NCBI GenBank assembly: GCA_947476065.1
Contig: CANJPG010000036.1
Location: forward strand, 1 to 32,252
Reading direction: 5' to 3'
Source: Fidelibacterota bacterium
Lineage (GTDB): Bacteria > Pseudomonadota > Alphaproteobacteria > Rhodospirillales > Rhodospirillaceae
DNA length: 32,252 bases
A program made the translations under genes and the position numbers. Shown here piece after piece: positions 8,570 through 16,359 of this stretch (positions are counted from its first letter, which is position 1; every line of letters begins with the position of its first letter). Below the pieces are notes generated by a model. It saw only the letters and a list, made by a program, of their open reading frames with translations, did not search any database and was not told the DNA's origin.

Positions 8570-8589
8570 GAAATATAATAATATATTTC
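8570..8589. promoter_or_regulatory. AT-rich inverted repeat in the divergent hspQ / kinase region
   Basis: GAAATATA and TATATTTC form an 8-bp perfect inverted repeat around the spacer ATAA. This is strikingly AT-rich for this GC-rich DNA. It lies about 90 bp upstream of the preferred hspQ start and about 120 bp upstream of the kinase start. It may be an operator, an extended -10 region or a UP-like element. It does not match the CIRCE heat-shock operator. Confidence 0.4.
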
Positions 8590-8711
8590 CTTACCCAGTG
8601 CGTTGGCGCGGGCGTGTTAAAGTCCCTTTTCCTGCTGAGCCCTTACGGGATTCATGGAGTCGGCCCCCGGCTCTCATGTAAATTTCGGCGGTGGGGACGT
8701 ACGGGGAAACG

Positions 8712-11198
8712 ATGGCTGTTGGGGCCAACCCAAATCTTAAGCAGCGCACGCTGATCGTTGCCGGCATGGCGCTGGGCATCATCGCGGTGATGGTCATCAA
8801 CCAGGTCTGGCAGACCTATGATGCCACCGTTGCCACGGCGCGGCGTGATGTTCAGCAGTTTACCCAGATTCTCGAGGCCAATACGGACATCACCTTTCAA
8901 TCGGTGACGCTGATTCTTGATCACGCCGTTGAAGCTACACGCCAGCGCAAGGGCGATCCGCTGACTGACCAAGCAATCGCCGATCGCTTTATCGCGATCG
9001 CCGACAACTGGGCGCTTATACATTCCGTCACCCAGGTCGGTGCCGACGGCATTGTGCACGGTGCGGTGACACGCGGGGCAGATGGACGGCTTCATGCGCT
9101 GCAGGGGCCGTTGGATGCTTCGCACCACCCCATGTTCCTTTACCACCGGAACTTGCAGACCGCCGGGCGCGCCTTTTTCATCAGCCGGCCGTCCCGCGAC
9201 ATTGCGTCGTCACAGCGCATCATCGGCGTTACCAAGACAATCTATGACGACGCCGGCAATTTTCATGGCTTCTACATGGTGACGGTGGCGGTCGACGCCT
9301 TCACCCGCATTTATGCCGGTCTTCTGCCGTCGCGCTATGCGGCGGTAGAGCTTTTTAGGCGCGATGGTGCGTTGCTAGCCAGCACTAATGCCGCGCGCAA
9401 AAGCGAGCTGAGCGAAAATGAAAAGTTGCTTATCCGTGAAATGGTGCCGGCCTCAACGTCGGGTGTTTACCGCATAACGTCCTCGGGCGGGGAGAGCGGC
9501 AATCTGCTGTCATATCGTGTCCTTGAACGCTACCCGATCATCATTGCCGTTACCGCCAATTGGTTTCAGTTCATGGCGCGCTGGTGGGAGTCCAGCCTAG
9601 TGCTGATCATCTCGGCGCTCACTGGCGCGCTGGTCATTGTCGGGCTGACTTGGTGGCTTGTACGCCGAATCAGCGCCGAGCACTCCGCCAAGCAGGCTTT
9701 GCAAAAGAACGAGCGCAATATCCTGGAATCCCAGAGATTGAGCGGCATCGGATACTATGAGCATGGTCTGCGCGCGAGCCGCTTCAGGTGGTCGTCGAAT
9801 ATGTTTGAAATTCACGGCCTGCATCCGGAGACGTTCTCGCCATCGAATGAAACTTACATCGATCTTGTCATCCCGGAAGACAAACCTCATGTCCTGGCCG
9901 TATGGGCGGACTTTGAGCGCTCCCCGCGCTCGGGCAGTTTGGAGTGCCGCATAACACGTCCCGACGGCGAACTCCGCCATATCCGATATAGTTGGAAAAT
10001 CCTTGAGGATGGCGGGGCGGGCCTAGATCGCGTTTTTGGCGTGGCACAGGACGTTACCGCCATGCGCAATGCCGAGGACACCATCCGGGAGGATGAGGAG
10101 CGGCTGCGCGATATCGTCGAGTGCTCCAGCGACTATATTTGGGAGCTGAACGCCAATGGCGCCATCACCATGTTCAGCGGCGCCGCGGTCTTGCAATTCG
10201 GCGACGGCGCCGATGCAGGTTTCAAAATTCTGACCAACGAGGCTTCCGACGTCGAAGGCGGCGACGAGGCAGCTCTTCAGCGCTCCATTAAGAATCGCGT
10301 CAAATTCCGCAGCCTGATGGTGCCGATTAAAAACGCCAAGGCCGACGTGCGCTGGGTGCGCATCAGCGGCAACCCGCGCTTTGACAGCCAAGGCCGCTAT
10401 CTTGGCTATCGCGGTGCCGGCACCGATGTGACGGAGTTCTATCATCGCCAGGAACGCGATGAGGCGCATCGCAGGGCCGAAGCGCTGGGTCGGCTGGCCA
10501 GCGGCATGGCGCATGAAATCAACAATCTGCTGCAACCGATCGTCATCTACGCCAACCTCGGAACCGCCCAGGACGGTTTGGCTACGATTGTCCGCCAGTA
10601 TTTCGGCCGCATTGGACTTGCGGCCGAGCGCTCGATGATGATCGTGAAGAATGTGCTGGCATTTGCGCGTCAAAGCCCGCCCAGCCGCGAGAACGTCAGT
10701 GTGCTCGACGTTGTGCGCGAGACGGTCGATCTGATTGGGGATACGTTGACACCAGGCACCAGCCTCAGTGTTAGCGACGGCGCGACCAACGATCTGCTCG
10801 TGCGTGTCGATCGAACTGGGCTTACGCAGGTGCTCGCCAACTTGCTGACCAATGCCGCGGAGGCGCTGCCGTCCGGCGGACGTATCGGCGTTACCGTCAA
10901 CGCCGTCAATCTGGCCGGCGATGCGGCCAAGGCGCTGAACTTGGCGCCGGGACTGTATTGCCGTTTGATGGTGGAGGATAACGGCGCCGGCATCCCTGCC
11001 GATCAATTAGGCAAAGTCTTCGATCCGTTTTTCACCACCAAGCCGCAAGGCAAGGGCACTGGTTTAGGGCTTTCGGTGGTCTCGGGGCTCGCCAAAAGTT
11101 GGGGTGGCGCCGTTGCCGTGGATAGCGGGATAGGGGCCGGCACCTGTTTTACGGTTTACCTGCCGGTCGCGGAAGCGCAACTCCAGGCAGCGCAATAG
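8712..11198 (+). CDS. Membrane-bound PAS sensor histidine kinase
   Basis: This sensor kinase has about 828 residues. TM1 is near residues 12-32, an extracytoplasmic PDC/dCache-like sensor spans about 33-285, and TM2 is near 290-315. Two PAS/PAC modules follow (about 330-455 and 460-585). The dimerization/phosphoacceptor domain has His601 in GMAHEINNLLQP, and the ATPase domain has NLLTNAAEAL, DNGAGIP and GKGTGLGLSVV. It autophosphorylates on His601 in response to an unknown ligand; no receiver domain is attached. The start chosen is ATG 8712 behind GGGGAA; the in-frame GTG at 8691 has poorer support. Its second PAS and kinase core resemble those of the kinase at 13363, so the two are probably paralogues. 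The partner regulator may be the receiver gene at 15274. Confidence 0.9.
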   Translation: MAVGANPNLKQRTLIVAGMALGIIAVMVINQVWQTYDATVATARRDVQQFTQILEANTDITFQSVTLILDHAVEATRQRKGDPLTDQAIADRFIAIADNWALIHSVTQVGADGIVHGAVTRGADGRLHALQGPLDASHHPMFLYHRNLQTAGRAFFISRPSRDIASSQRIIGVTKTIYDDAGNFHGFYMVTVAVDAFTRIYAGLLPSRYAAVELFRRDGALLASTNAARKSELSENEKLLIREMVPASTSGVYRITSSGGESGNLLSYRVLERYPIIIAVTANWFQFMARWWESSLVLIISALTGALVIVGLTWWLVRRISAEHSAKQALQKNERNILESQRLSGIGYYEHGLRASRFRWSSNMFEIHGLHPETFSPSNETYIDLVIPEDKPHVLAVWADFERSPRSGSLECRITRPDGELRHIRYSWKILEDGGAGLDRVFGVAQDVTAMRNAEDTIREDEERLRDIVECSSDYIWELNANGAITMFSGAAVLQFGDGADAGFKILTNEASDVEGGDEAALQRSIKNRVKFRSLMVPIKNAKADVRWVRISGNPRFDSQGRYLGYRGAGTDVTEFYHRQERDEAHRRAEALGRLASGMAHEINNLLQPIVIYANLGTAQDGLATIVRQYFGRIGLAAERSMMIVKNVLAFARQSPPSRENVSVLDVVRETVDLIGDTLTPGTSLSVSDGATNDLLVRVDRTGLTQVLANLLTNAAEALPSGGRIGVTVNAVNLAGDAAKALNLAPGLYCRLMVEDNGAGIPADQLGKVFDPFFTTKPQGKGTGLGLSVVSGLAKSWGGAVAVDSGIGAGTCFTVYLPVAEAQLQAAQ

Positions 11199-11213
11199 CC
11201 CATTCGGGGCAAT

Positions 11214-11246
11214 GCGCGAAATGTTTCTAAATATTTTATTTCGCGC
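11214..11246. other. Inverted repeat downstream of the histidine kinase gene
   Basis: A 9-bp perfect inverted repeat (GCGCGAAAT / ATTTCGCGC) surrounds a 15-nt AT-rich spacer, starting 16 bp after the kinase stop and ending 51 bp before the SpoIIAA-like start. It could be a terminator without a T tract or an operator for the downstream genes. The symmetry is clear; the function is not. Confidence 0.45.
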
Positions 11247-11297
11247 CGCGGCCTGCTACGCTCGCCACGCCGAATATTGTTATCCCGGGGTCCCGTT

Positions 11298-11657
11298 ATG
11301 CTTGAATCGTTGCCGGCCACAGAGGGCAATCTTGTTTGTTTACGGGCCGTAGGGACGCTGACTGAGGAAGACTACGCCGATGTCTTCATTCCAGTCATGA
11401 CCGAGGTCCTCGAGCGCTTCCAGATGTTCCGCCTCTATGTCGATATCAGCCGTCTTCTCGGATGGGACGAGAGTTCCAGTTGGGAGACCGGCGCCATCCT
11501 GCATTCCAATTTGCACAAGTTTGAGCGTGCCGCCATTGTCGGGGGGCCGTCATGGGCCGGATTGGCGCTGGTGTTGAGAGATTCATTGCCTGTGGGTGCC
11601 TATGAGTTTTTCACCGACGGCAATCAGAAGCGCGCCATGGCCTGGGTCCGGGGCTGA
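11298..11657 (+). CDS. SpoIIAA-like (STAS-fold) protein
   Basis: This 119-residue protein resembles the SpoIIAA-like family (a STAS-like fold also seen in small proteins that bind lipids or regulators). Consistent features are the beta-rich start, the RAVGTLTEEDY segment, the helix VFIPVMTEVLERF, and the RLYVDISRLLGWD strand followed by ERAAIVGGPSW. No catalytic residues can be assigned. The start is ATG 11298 behind a CCGGGG tract; an earlier in-frame TTG at 11277 is unlikely. It sits between a sensor kinase and glycerate kinase and could modulate either, or be unrelated. The family assignment rests on pattern resemblance only. Confidence 0.65.
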   Translation: MLESLPATEGNLVCLRAVGTLTEEDYADVFIPVMTEVLERFQMFRLYVDISRLLGWDESSSWETGAILHSNLHKFERAAIVGGPSWAGLALVLRDSLPVGAYEFFTDGNQKRAMAWVRG

Positions 11658-11668
11658 CGCCCCGCCGC

Positions 11669-12961
11669 ATGGTCCAACCCGACGTCCTTTCAGATCCTTT
11701 CGCCTTTCTAGACCGGCTTTTTGCCGCCGCAGTAGCCGCCGTTCAGCCTTCGCCGAAGCTCGCCGCCTATTTTCCGCCGCCGCCCCGCGGCCGGCTGATT
11801 GTCCTTGGCGCTGGCAAGGCCGCTGCGGCCTTGGCGGCGGCCGCCGAGGCCCATTACACGGTCGCCATTGAGGGTTTGGTAATTGTGCCGGAAGGCTATG
11901 CGAGGCCGTGTTCGCGCATTGCCGTCGTTGAGGCGGCACATCCGGTGCCCGATGCGCGCGGGCATGCCGCCGCCGCGCATATTCTTCAGCTCGCACAGAG
12001 CGCCGGCCCAGACGACTTGGTGCTTTGCCTCATCTCCGGCGGAGCATCGGCCTTGATGTCGTTGCCGGCGCCTGGCGTGACGCTTGCTGATAAGCGCGCG
12101 GTGACGGCAGCGCTTCTGCGCAGCGGCGCGGCTATCGGTGAAATCAACTGCGTACGCAAACATCTTTCGGCCATCAAAGGGGGTCGCCTGGCCGCTGCTG
12201 CGGCACCTGCCCCCGTCGTTAGTCTGGTGGTATCGGACGTTGTTGGCGACGACCCGTCCGTCATAGCTTCGGGCCCTACCGTCCTAGACACGACGACATG
12301 TGCGGATGCATTGGCCGTCCTCGACAAATATCAGATACCCATATCGCCCGATGTACGTGCGAAGCTGCTGAAGGGGACTTTAGAGACGCCGAAGGCGGGC
12401 CTATCGCATGCGAAGGTGCATATCGTTGCGCGTCCCGGGGATGCCTTTGCCGCCGCTGCGGCCGTAGTGCGCGCAAAGGGTTTGCAGGTTCTCGACCTGG
12501 GCGACGGCTGCGAAGGTGAGGCGCGAACCGCCGCGGCAGTTCAGGCAGCGCTGGTCGAATCAATCGTATCCGGAACAGGCCCCGTCAAGCCGCCCTGTGT
12601 GATCCTGTCCGGCGGCGAGTTCACCGTCACCATGACCGGCGATGGGCGGGGCGGGCCCAATACCGAGTTTGCGTTAGCGCTGGCATTGCAACTCAAGGAG
12701 CACGAGCAAGTGTGGGCTTTGGCCGCAGACACGGATGGCCGCGATGGTGCGGCCGATGCGGCGGGTGCACGGATAGGACCTGCCACGCTACGCCGAGCGC
12801 TGAATTTCGGCCTGGATCCGGTGGTTGCCCTTAGTCGCAATGATTCTGCGGGGATTTTCCGGGCGCTGGGTGATCTCGTGGACCCCGGTCCCACATATAC
12901 AAACGTCAACGATTTTAGAGCGATTCTTGTATTGCCGCCGCCCGATACATCTATGTGTTGA
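11669..12961 (+). CDS. Glycerate 2-kinase (GckA/TtuD type, MOFRL family)
   Basis: This 430-residue type II glycerate kinase phosphorylates D-glycerate, most likely to 2-phosphoglycerate, linking serine-cycle, glyoxylate or tartrate breakdown to lower glycolysis in the cytoplasm. The N-terminal DUF4147 domain (about 10-240) has VLGAGKAA (Lys50), EAAHPVPD, LISGGASALM and the strongly conserved EINCVRKHLSAIKGGRLA. The C-terminal MOFRL domain (about 310-425) has ILSGGEFTVT, GRGGPNTEFALA and ADTDGRDG. Proteins of this family were often annotated as hydroxypyruvate reductases, but no dinucleotide-binding fold is present. The gene starts 11 bp after the SpoIIAA-like stop, so the two are probably cotranscribed. 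The length is normal for the family. Confidence 0.92.
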   Translation: MVQPDVLSDPFAFLDRLFAAAVAAVQPSPKLAAYFPPPPRGRLIVLGAGKAAAALAAAAEAHYTVAIEGLVIVPEGYARPCSRIAVVEAAHPVPDARGHAAAAHILQLAQSAGPDDLVLCLISGGASALMSLPAPGVTLADKRAVTAALLRSGAAIGEINCVRKHLSAIKGGRLAAAAAPAPVVSLVVSDVVGDDPSVIASGPTVLDTTTCADALAVLDKYQIPISPDVRAKLLKGTLETPKAGLSHAKVHIVARPGDAFAAAAAVVRAKGLQVLDLGDGCEGEARTAAAVQAALVESIVSGTGPVKPPCVILSGGEFTVTMTGDGRGGPNTEFALALALQLKEHEQVWALAADTDGRDGAADAAGARIGPATLRRALNFGLDPVVALSRNDSAGIFRALGDLVDPGPTYTNVNDFRAILVLPPPDTSMC

Positions 12962-13009
12962 GGGTTCACCGTAGTTCGGGCCGTTAACCGCATACGCCCT
13001 CGGATTGAA

Positions 13010-13038
13010 TTGTTCTCGTCCGCGCAAAACCCTATACT
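13010..13038 (+). promoter_or_regulatory. Sigma-70-type promoter candidate
   Basis: TTGTTC at 13010-13015 and TATACT at 13033-13038 are separated by 17 bp. They end 33 bp before the ATG of the small gene at 13072. The hexamers are near consensus and stand out in GC-rich sequence. Confidence 0.5.
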
Positions 13039-13071
13039 CCACCCAGCTGAAAGCGCACCGAGAACGGGGCA

Positions 13072-13326
13072 ATGAGCGAGAGTCAAAAGAAAGCCGAGAT
13101 TCTGGTGATGAAAGCCGCGGGAGAACTCCGCAAGGCTGCATCCCTCGACAAAAAACGATACGCCGAGTTGTCGGGTGTCGCAGATTATCTCGAGAGCATC
13201 ATCCACGAGACCGAACTGGGCTACGGCGACCCTATCTTCCCCGAAGCTCCGGTCGATGGCGCGTCTTTGGCCGGAGACAAAATCAAAAGGATGATCAAAC
13301 CTTACAAGGTGCGCCTGAGCCGCTGA
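13072..13326 (+). CDS. Small unknown charged protein
   Basis: I do not recognise this 84-residue protein. It is hydrophilic and lysine-rich, with predicted helices (MSESQKKAEILVMKAAGELR, then a segment ending YLESIIHETELGYGD) and a basic C-terminus. There is no signal peptide, membrane segment or cysteine. Reality is supported by a good promoter candidate (13010-13038), an ACGGGGCA Shine-Dalgarno tract before the ATG, codon use like its neighbours, and tight spacing to the next gene (start 13363). It may be cotranscribed with the downstream histidine kinase and receiver genes and so could belong to the same signalling unit, but nothing in the sequence gives a function. Confidence 0.75.
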   Translation: MSESQKKAEILVMKAAGELRKAASLDKKRYAELSGVADYLESIIHETELGYGDPIFPEAPVDGASLAGDKIKRMIKPYKVRLSR

Positions 13327-13362
13327 TTGCGCTCCAGCCGGCGTCGCGCGAAAGAGGCGGCT

Positions 13363-15249
13363 ATGACGACGGCGTTCGCAGCCGCTGTGCACAATATCTC
13401 CGATTTTGATCGTCTAACGGCACGGGCGTTGCTGGAGGCGATGGCGTCTGCGGCGGTAGTCCTGGACGGCGCAGGCACGCTCGTGGCGCACAATGCCCGT
13501 GCTGAGGACTTGCTGCAGACTCACGTGCTCGCGGTTGTGGGAAAGGTCATCGAAGGTCCGTTCCGGATGATGGCCGACCGCGCCCGTCGCATGGGTGACG
13601 GCACGACATCCGTGACCTTCGACCAAGCCCTCGGAAACACGTGGTACCACGTTTCAGTCTACCCGATTTGGGCGCAGACCGGCGGACCGATGCTGCAGAT
13701 TATTGCCGCGACCGACATCACACAGCAAAAGCACGCCGAATTCGAAATTCGGGAAAGTGAAGCCCGTCTCGAGGAGGCTACGCGCATCGCGCAGCTCGGC
13801 ACATACAAACTTCATTGGGATACCGAGGCGATTCAGTGGTCGCCGCACATGTTTGTGATTCACGGCCTGTCACCGGGCTCCTTCATTCACACACGGGAAA
13901 CATATAACGCGCTGGTCCATCCGGAGGACCGAGAGCTGTTCGACCAATACCGTCGCGATCAGTTCGAAGGCAAGGCGTTGCGCGGTGCAGAATACCGCAT
14001 CGTCCGCAAGGGGGCGGTACGGTGGCTGCGGCTCGACGGCCGCGTGCTGTTCGACGCAGAGGGCGAGCCCTATGCCTCGTTTGGTACCTGCCAAGACATT
14101 ACTGAAGCAAAGCAGCGTGAACAGGAACTCAAGAGCCTGTTGCGCCGGAATGCGATCCTTTACGAAGCGCTTGATGCTTCCCCCATTGGTGTAGCGGTGG
14201 TGACAACCGACGGGCCGCGCCCTGAGGTCTTCTACGTCAATGCCGAATTCGAGCGTCTTACCGGCTTCAAAACATCGACGCTCGCCAAGAATACCATCGA
14301 GGCCCTGCAGCCAAAGGAAGAAGCGGGTGAATGGCAAAAGGTTGCGCAGGCTCTGAACACTTCAAGCGCCGGTGCGTTTGAGCTCCTCTGCGCGCGCCTT
14401 AACGGCACGTCGTTTCTCGCCCAGCTCGAGATCGCTCCCGTACGCGACCACCCCGGCCGCGACGCCATGGTTTTTGTGTTGAATCTGCGCGATATCACCA
14501 TCGATCGTCAGCGCGCGGAAGCCTTGCTTCAATCGCAAAAGATGGAAGCGCTCGGGCAGCTTTCGGGCGGTGTCGCCCATGAGATTAACAATCTGCTTCA
14601 GCCAATGCTGGCCCTATCTGAGCTGGGTATCGACATCGCCGACAGCGATCCCGAAAAGGTGCGCAAGTATTTCGAGGTCATTGCCTCTAGCGGCCGCAAG
14701 GCGCGCGATATTGTGCGCCAGGTTCTGACATTCGCCAGAAGGGACGCACCCCAACTTGCACCCTATGCGATCTCCTTTCTGGTCGCCGATGCCCTGCGCC
14801 TTTTGCAAAGCGGACTGCCGCCGGGCATTAGTCTTGAACAGGATATCGCCGTCGGCGATGCCGAAGCCGTGGTCAATCCCACGCAGGTGTCGCAGGTTGT
14901 GCTCAATCTGGTGAAGAACGCCGCCGATGCGATGGACGGGGAGGGTGCTGTACGCGTCGCACTGACGGTCGTCGATCTTGACGTCGCCGCGGCGGCCGCG
15001 CTCACCCTGACGCCTGGCCGCTGGATTCGGTTGCGAGTCGCTGATGAGGGGTGCGGTATGGACGCCTATACGCTTTCACGCGTGTTTGAGCCTTTTTTCA
15101 CCACCAAGTTGGCGGGGCGCGGAACTGGACTCGGTCTGTCGGTTGTCTACAGCATTGTTACCGGATGGGGCGGCACGCTCAAGCTCGAGAGCGAAGTTGA
15201 TCACGGAACAACCGCGGTGGTATACATCCCGACCGCTCCTTCCTCCTAG
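13363..15249 (+). CDS. Soluble multi-PAS sensor histidine kinase
   Basis: This cytoplasmic histidine kinase of 628 residues has no membrane segment. Three PAS-type modules are visible: about 15-125, about 130-250 (a PAS_3 type with WSPHMFVIHGL and HPEDRELF), and about 260-390 (YVNAEFERLTGF). Next come the phosphoacceptor helix with His406 in GVAHEINNLLQP and the ATPase domain (NLVKNAADAM, DEGCGM, GRGTGLGLSVV). The start ATG is preceded by GAGGCGG; an upstream in-frame TTG at 13327 directly follows the preceding stop and is less likely. A single receiver-domain gene follows 24 bp downstream and is the obvious partner. The second PAS and the core resemble the membrane kinase at 8712, including the unusual HEINNLLQP H-box. 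Confidence 0.92.
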   Translation: MTTAFAAAVHNISDFDRLTARALLEAMASAAVVLDGAGTLVAHNARAEDLLQTHVLAVVGKVIEGPFRMMADRARRMGDGTTSVTFDQALGNTWYHVSVYPIWAQTGGPMLQIIAATDITQQKHAEFEIRESEARLEEATRIAQLGTYKLHWDTEAIQWSPHMFVIHGLSPGSFIHTRETYNALVHPEDRELFDQYRRDQFEGKALRGAEYRIVRKGAVRWLRLDGRVLFDAEGEPYASFGTCQDITEAKQREQELKSLLRRNAILYEALDASPIGVAVVTTDGPRPEVFYVNAEFERLTGFKTSTLAKNTIEALQPKEEAGEWQKVAQALNTSSAGAFELLCARLNGTSFLAQLEIAPVRDHPGRDAMVFVLNLRDITIDRQRAEALLQSQKMEALGQLSGGVAHEINNLLQPMLALSELGIDIADSDPEKVRKYFEVIASSGRKARDIVRQVLTFARRDAPQLAPYAISFLVADALRLLQSGLPPGISLEQDIAVGDAEAVVNPTQVSQVVLNLVKNAADAMDGEGAVRVALTVVDLDVAAAAALTLTPGRWIRLRVADEGCGMDAYTLSRVFEPFFTTKLAGRGTGLGLSVVYSIVTGWGGTLKLESEVDHGTTAVVYIPTAPSS

Positions 15250-15273
15250 CGCCGCGCAAGTTCTGGAGTTTTC

Positions 15274-15645
15274 ATGGCGCATATTCTGCTCGTTGAAGAT
15301 TCGCCCGAGGTCAGTCTCTCAGTCCGCGAGATTCTCGCATCGGTGGGGCACACCGTCGAAGAAGCCGCCTCCGGAACGGAAGGCCTGAAGCGCCTGCGCG
15401 CGTCGAAGTTCGACCTGATCGTCAGCGATATCTGGATGCCGGAGATGGACGGTATTGCTCTGCTGAAGGAAATCAGAGGGGCGGGCGACGATATTCCGGT
15501 CGTTGTAATATCAGGGGGGGCGCCCAATGCGCCCTTGACCTATACGGCGCCTCTGGCGGCAACGTTCGGTGCGAATGTTGTTGTCTATAAGCCGTTCGAG
15601 AAGGCTGAGCTGCTGAAAGCCATCGAGACAGTTCTGGCCGACTAA
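15274..15645 (+). CDS. Single-domain response regulator (CheY-like)
   Basis: This 123-residue stand-alone receiver domain has an acidic pocket (EDS, residues 8-10), phosphoacceptor Asp52 in IVSDIWMPEMDG, a switch Ser80 (VVVISGG) and Lys106 in VYKPF. No output domain is attached, so it must work by protein contact or as an intermediate in a phosphorelay. It follows the soluble PAS kinase by 24 bp with a GGAG ribosome binding site, so it is very probably the kinase substrate. It may also serve the related membrane kinase 4 kb upstream. The next gene is convergent, so the signalling unit ends here. Confidence 0.92.
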   Translation: MAHILLVEDSPEVSLSVREILASVGHTVEEAASGTEGLKRLRASKFDLIVSDIWMPEMDGIALLKEIRGAGDDIPVVVISGGAPNAPLTYTAPLAATFGANVVVYKPFEKAELLKAIETVLAD

Positions 15646-15668
15646 CCGCTGGCACGCGGCGTGATCCT

Positions 15669-16094
15669 CTAAATGTGGATCAGCTGGCGCAAAACTTTTT
15701 CCATACTCACCGCCAAAGCCCAACGCTCTTCTTGCGACAATGCTTCAAGCGCCTGGCTGAGTTGTTGCAATGGATCGCCGCGCAACAGCGCCTGACTTTC
15801 ATCGGTCAAGACCAGCCGGTGAACGCGACGGTCCTGCTTGTCGCCTACGCGGCGCAGATAACCTTTGCGTACGAGCGCGGCTACCGTCTGCGAGGCCGTA
15901 CCTTTTGTCGTACCCTGGAATTGCGCAAAACCGGTGACCGTCCGCCGTTCGGTGGTGGCTTCGTCGAAATAGCGTAAGGCCGCCCATTGGGCAGGATTGA
16001 GCCCAGGCGTAAAACCGAGATTGTACGCGGCTTTTCCGACCTGCTCGATCAGACGTGCCAAGCCGCGCGTGGAAAGCTTTGGATCGTTACGCAC
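15669..16094 (-). CDS. MarR-family transcriptional regulator
   Basis: This 141-residue winged-helix protein of the MarR family normally binds DNA as a dimer and is released by small ligands. The recognition region is QFQGTTKGTASQTVAALVRKGYLRR, here split as QFQGTTKGTAS and QTVAALVRKGYLRR, followed by the wing DKQDRRVHRLVLTDESQ. The C-terminal helix QLSQALEALSQEERW fits the dimer interface. The start is GTG at 16094 with no clear Shine-Dalgarno sequence. It is convergent with the receiver gene and divergent from pyrD. The 265 bp between it and pyrD would hold any operator; I see an AT-rich patch next to its start but no convincing palindrome. The target is unknown. Confidence 0.9.
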   Translation of the reverse strand: MRNDPKLSTRGLARLIEQVGKAAYNLGFTPGLNPAQWAALRYFDEATTERRTVTGFAQFQGTTKGTASQTVAALVRKGYLRRVGDKQDRRVHRLVLTDESQALLRGDPLQQLSQALEALSQEERWALAVSMEKVLRQLIHI

Positions 16095-16359
16095 GGAAGA
16101 TTATTAAGTCCGTATTATCAGTTCCCCTGAGGTCGGCAATATACCGGCTTGCTGGGGCTACAAAAAGGGGCTTGCGGAGAAAGGGCATCGAGGGCCTGGT
16201 GGCTGCGGCGCGGTGCCGGGGGATATGCCTGCAATAATTACGTGAGTGCATGCCTTTACGCTAGGTATTCGCGGTTGAATGTGCGGCAAGTCATATAAAC
16301 AGCTGAGCGGCTGTCGGGACCGCTTCCGGAAATCACTCTGGTGAGATACAGAGTGGCGC

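Noticed and set aside
10023..11006. Long minus-strand frame opposite the membrane histidine kinase
   Set aside because: It is a shadow of the PAS and kinase domains, with no domain of its own and no ribosome binding site.
11650..11663. GGGGC-TGAC-GCCCC hairpin at the SpoIIAA-like stop
   Set aside because: A 5-bp stem is expected by chance in this GC-rich DNA and has no T tract; the next gene follows at once.
12541..13392. Minus-strand frame across the glycerate kinase end and the small unknown gene
   Set aside because: It covers two genes with good evidence on the other strand and has no recognisable fold; its composition is that of a shadow frame.
16095..16359. Possible riboswitch or small RNA upstream of pyrD
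   Set aside because: No conserved leader, strong hairpin or T tract could be identified in this 265-bp gap; it holds only an AT-rich patch near the MarR start.
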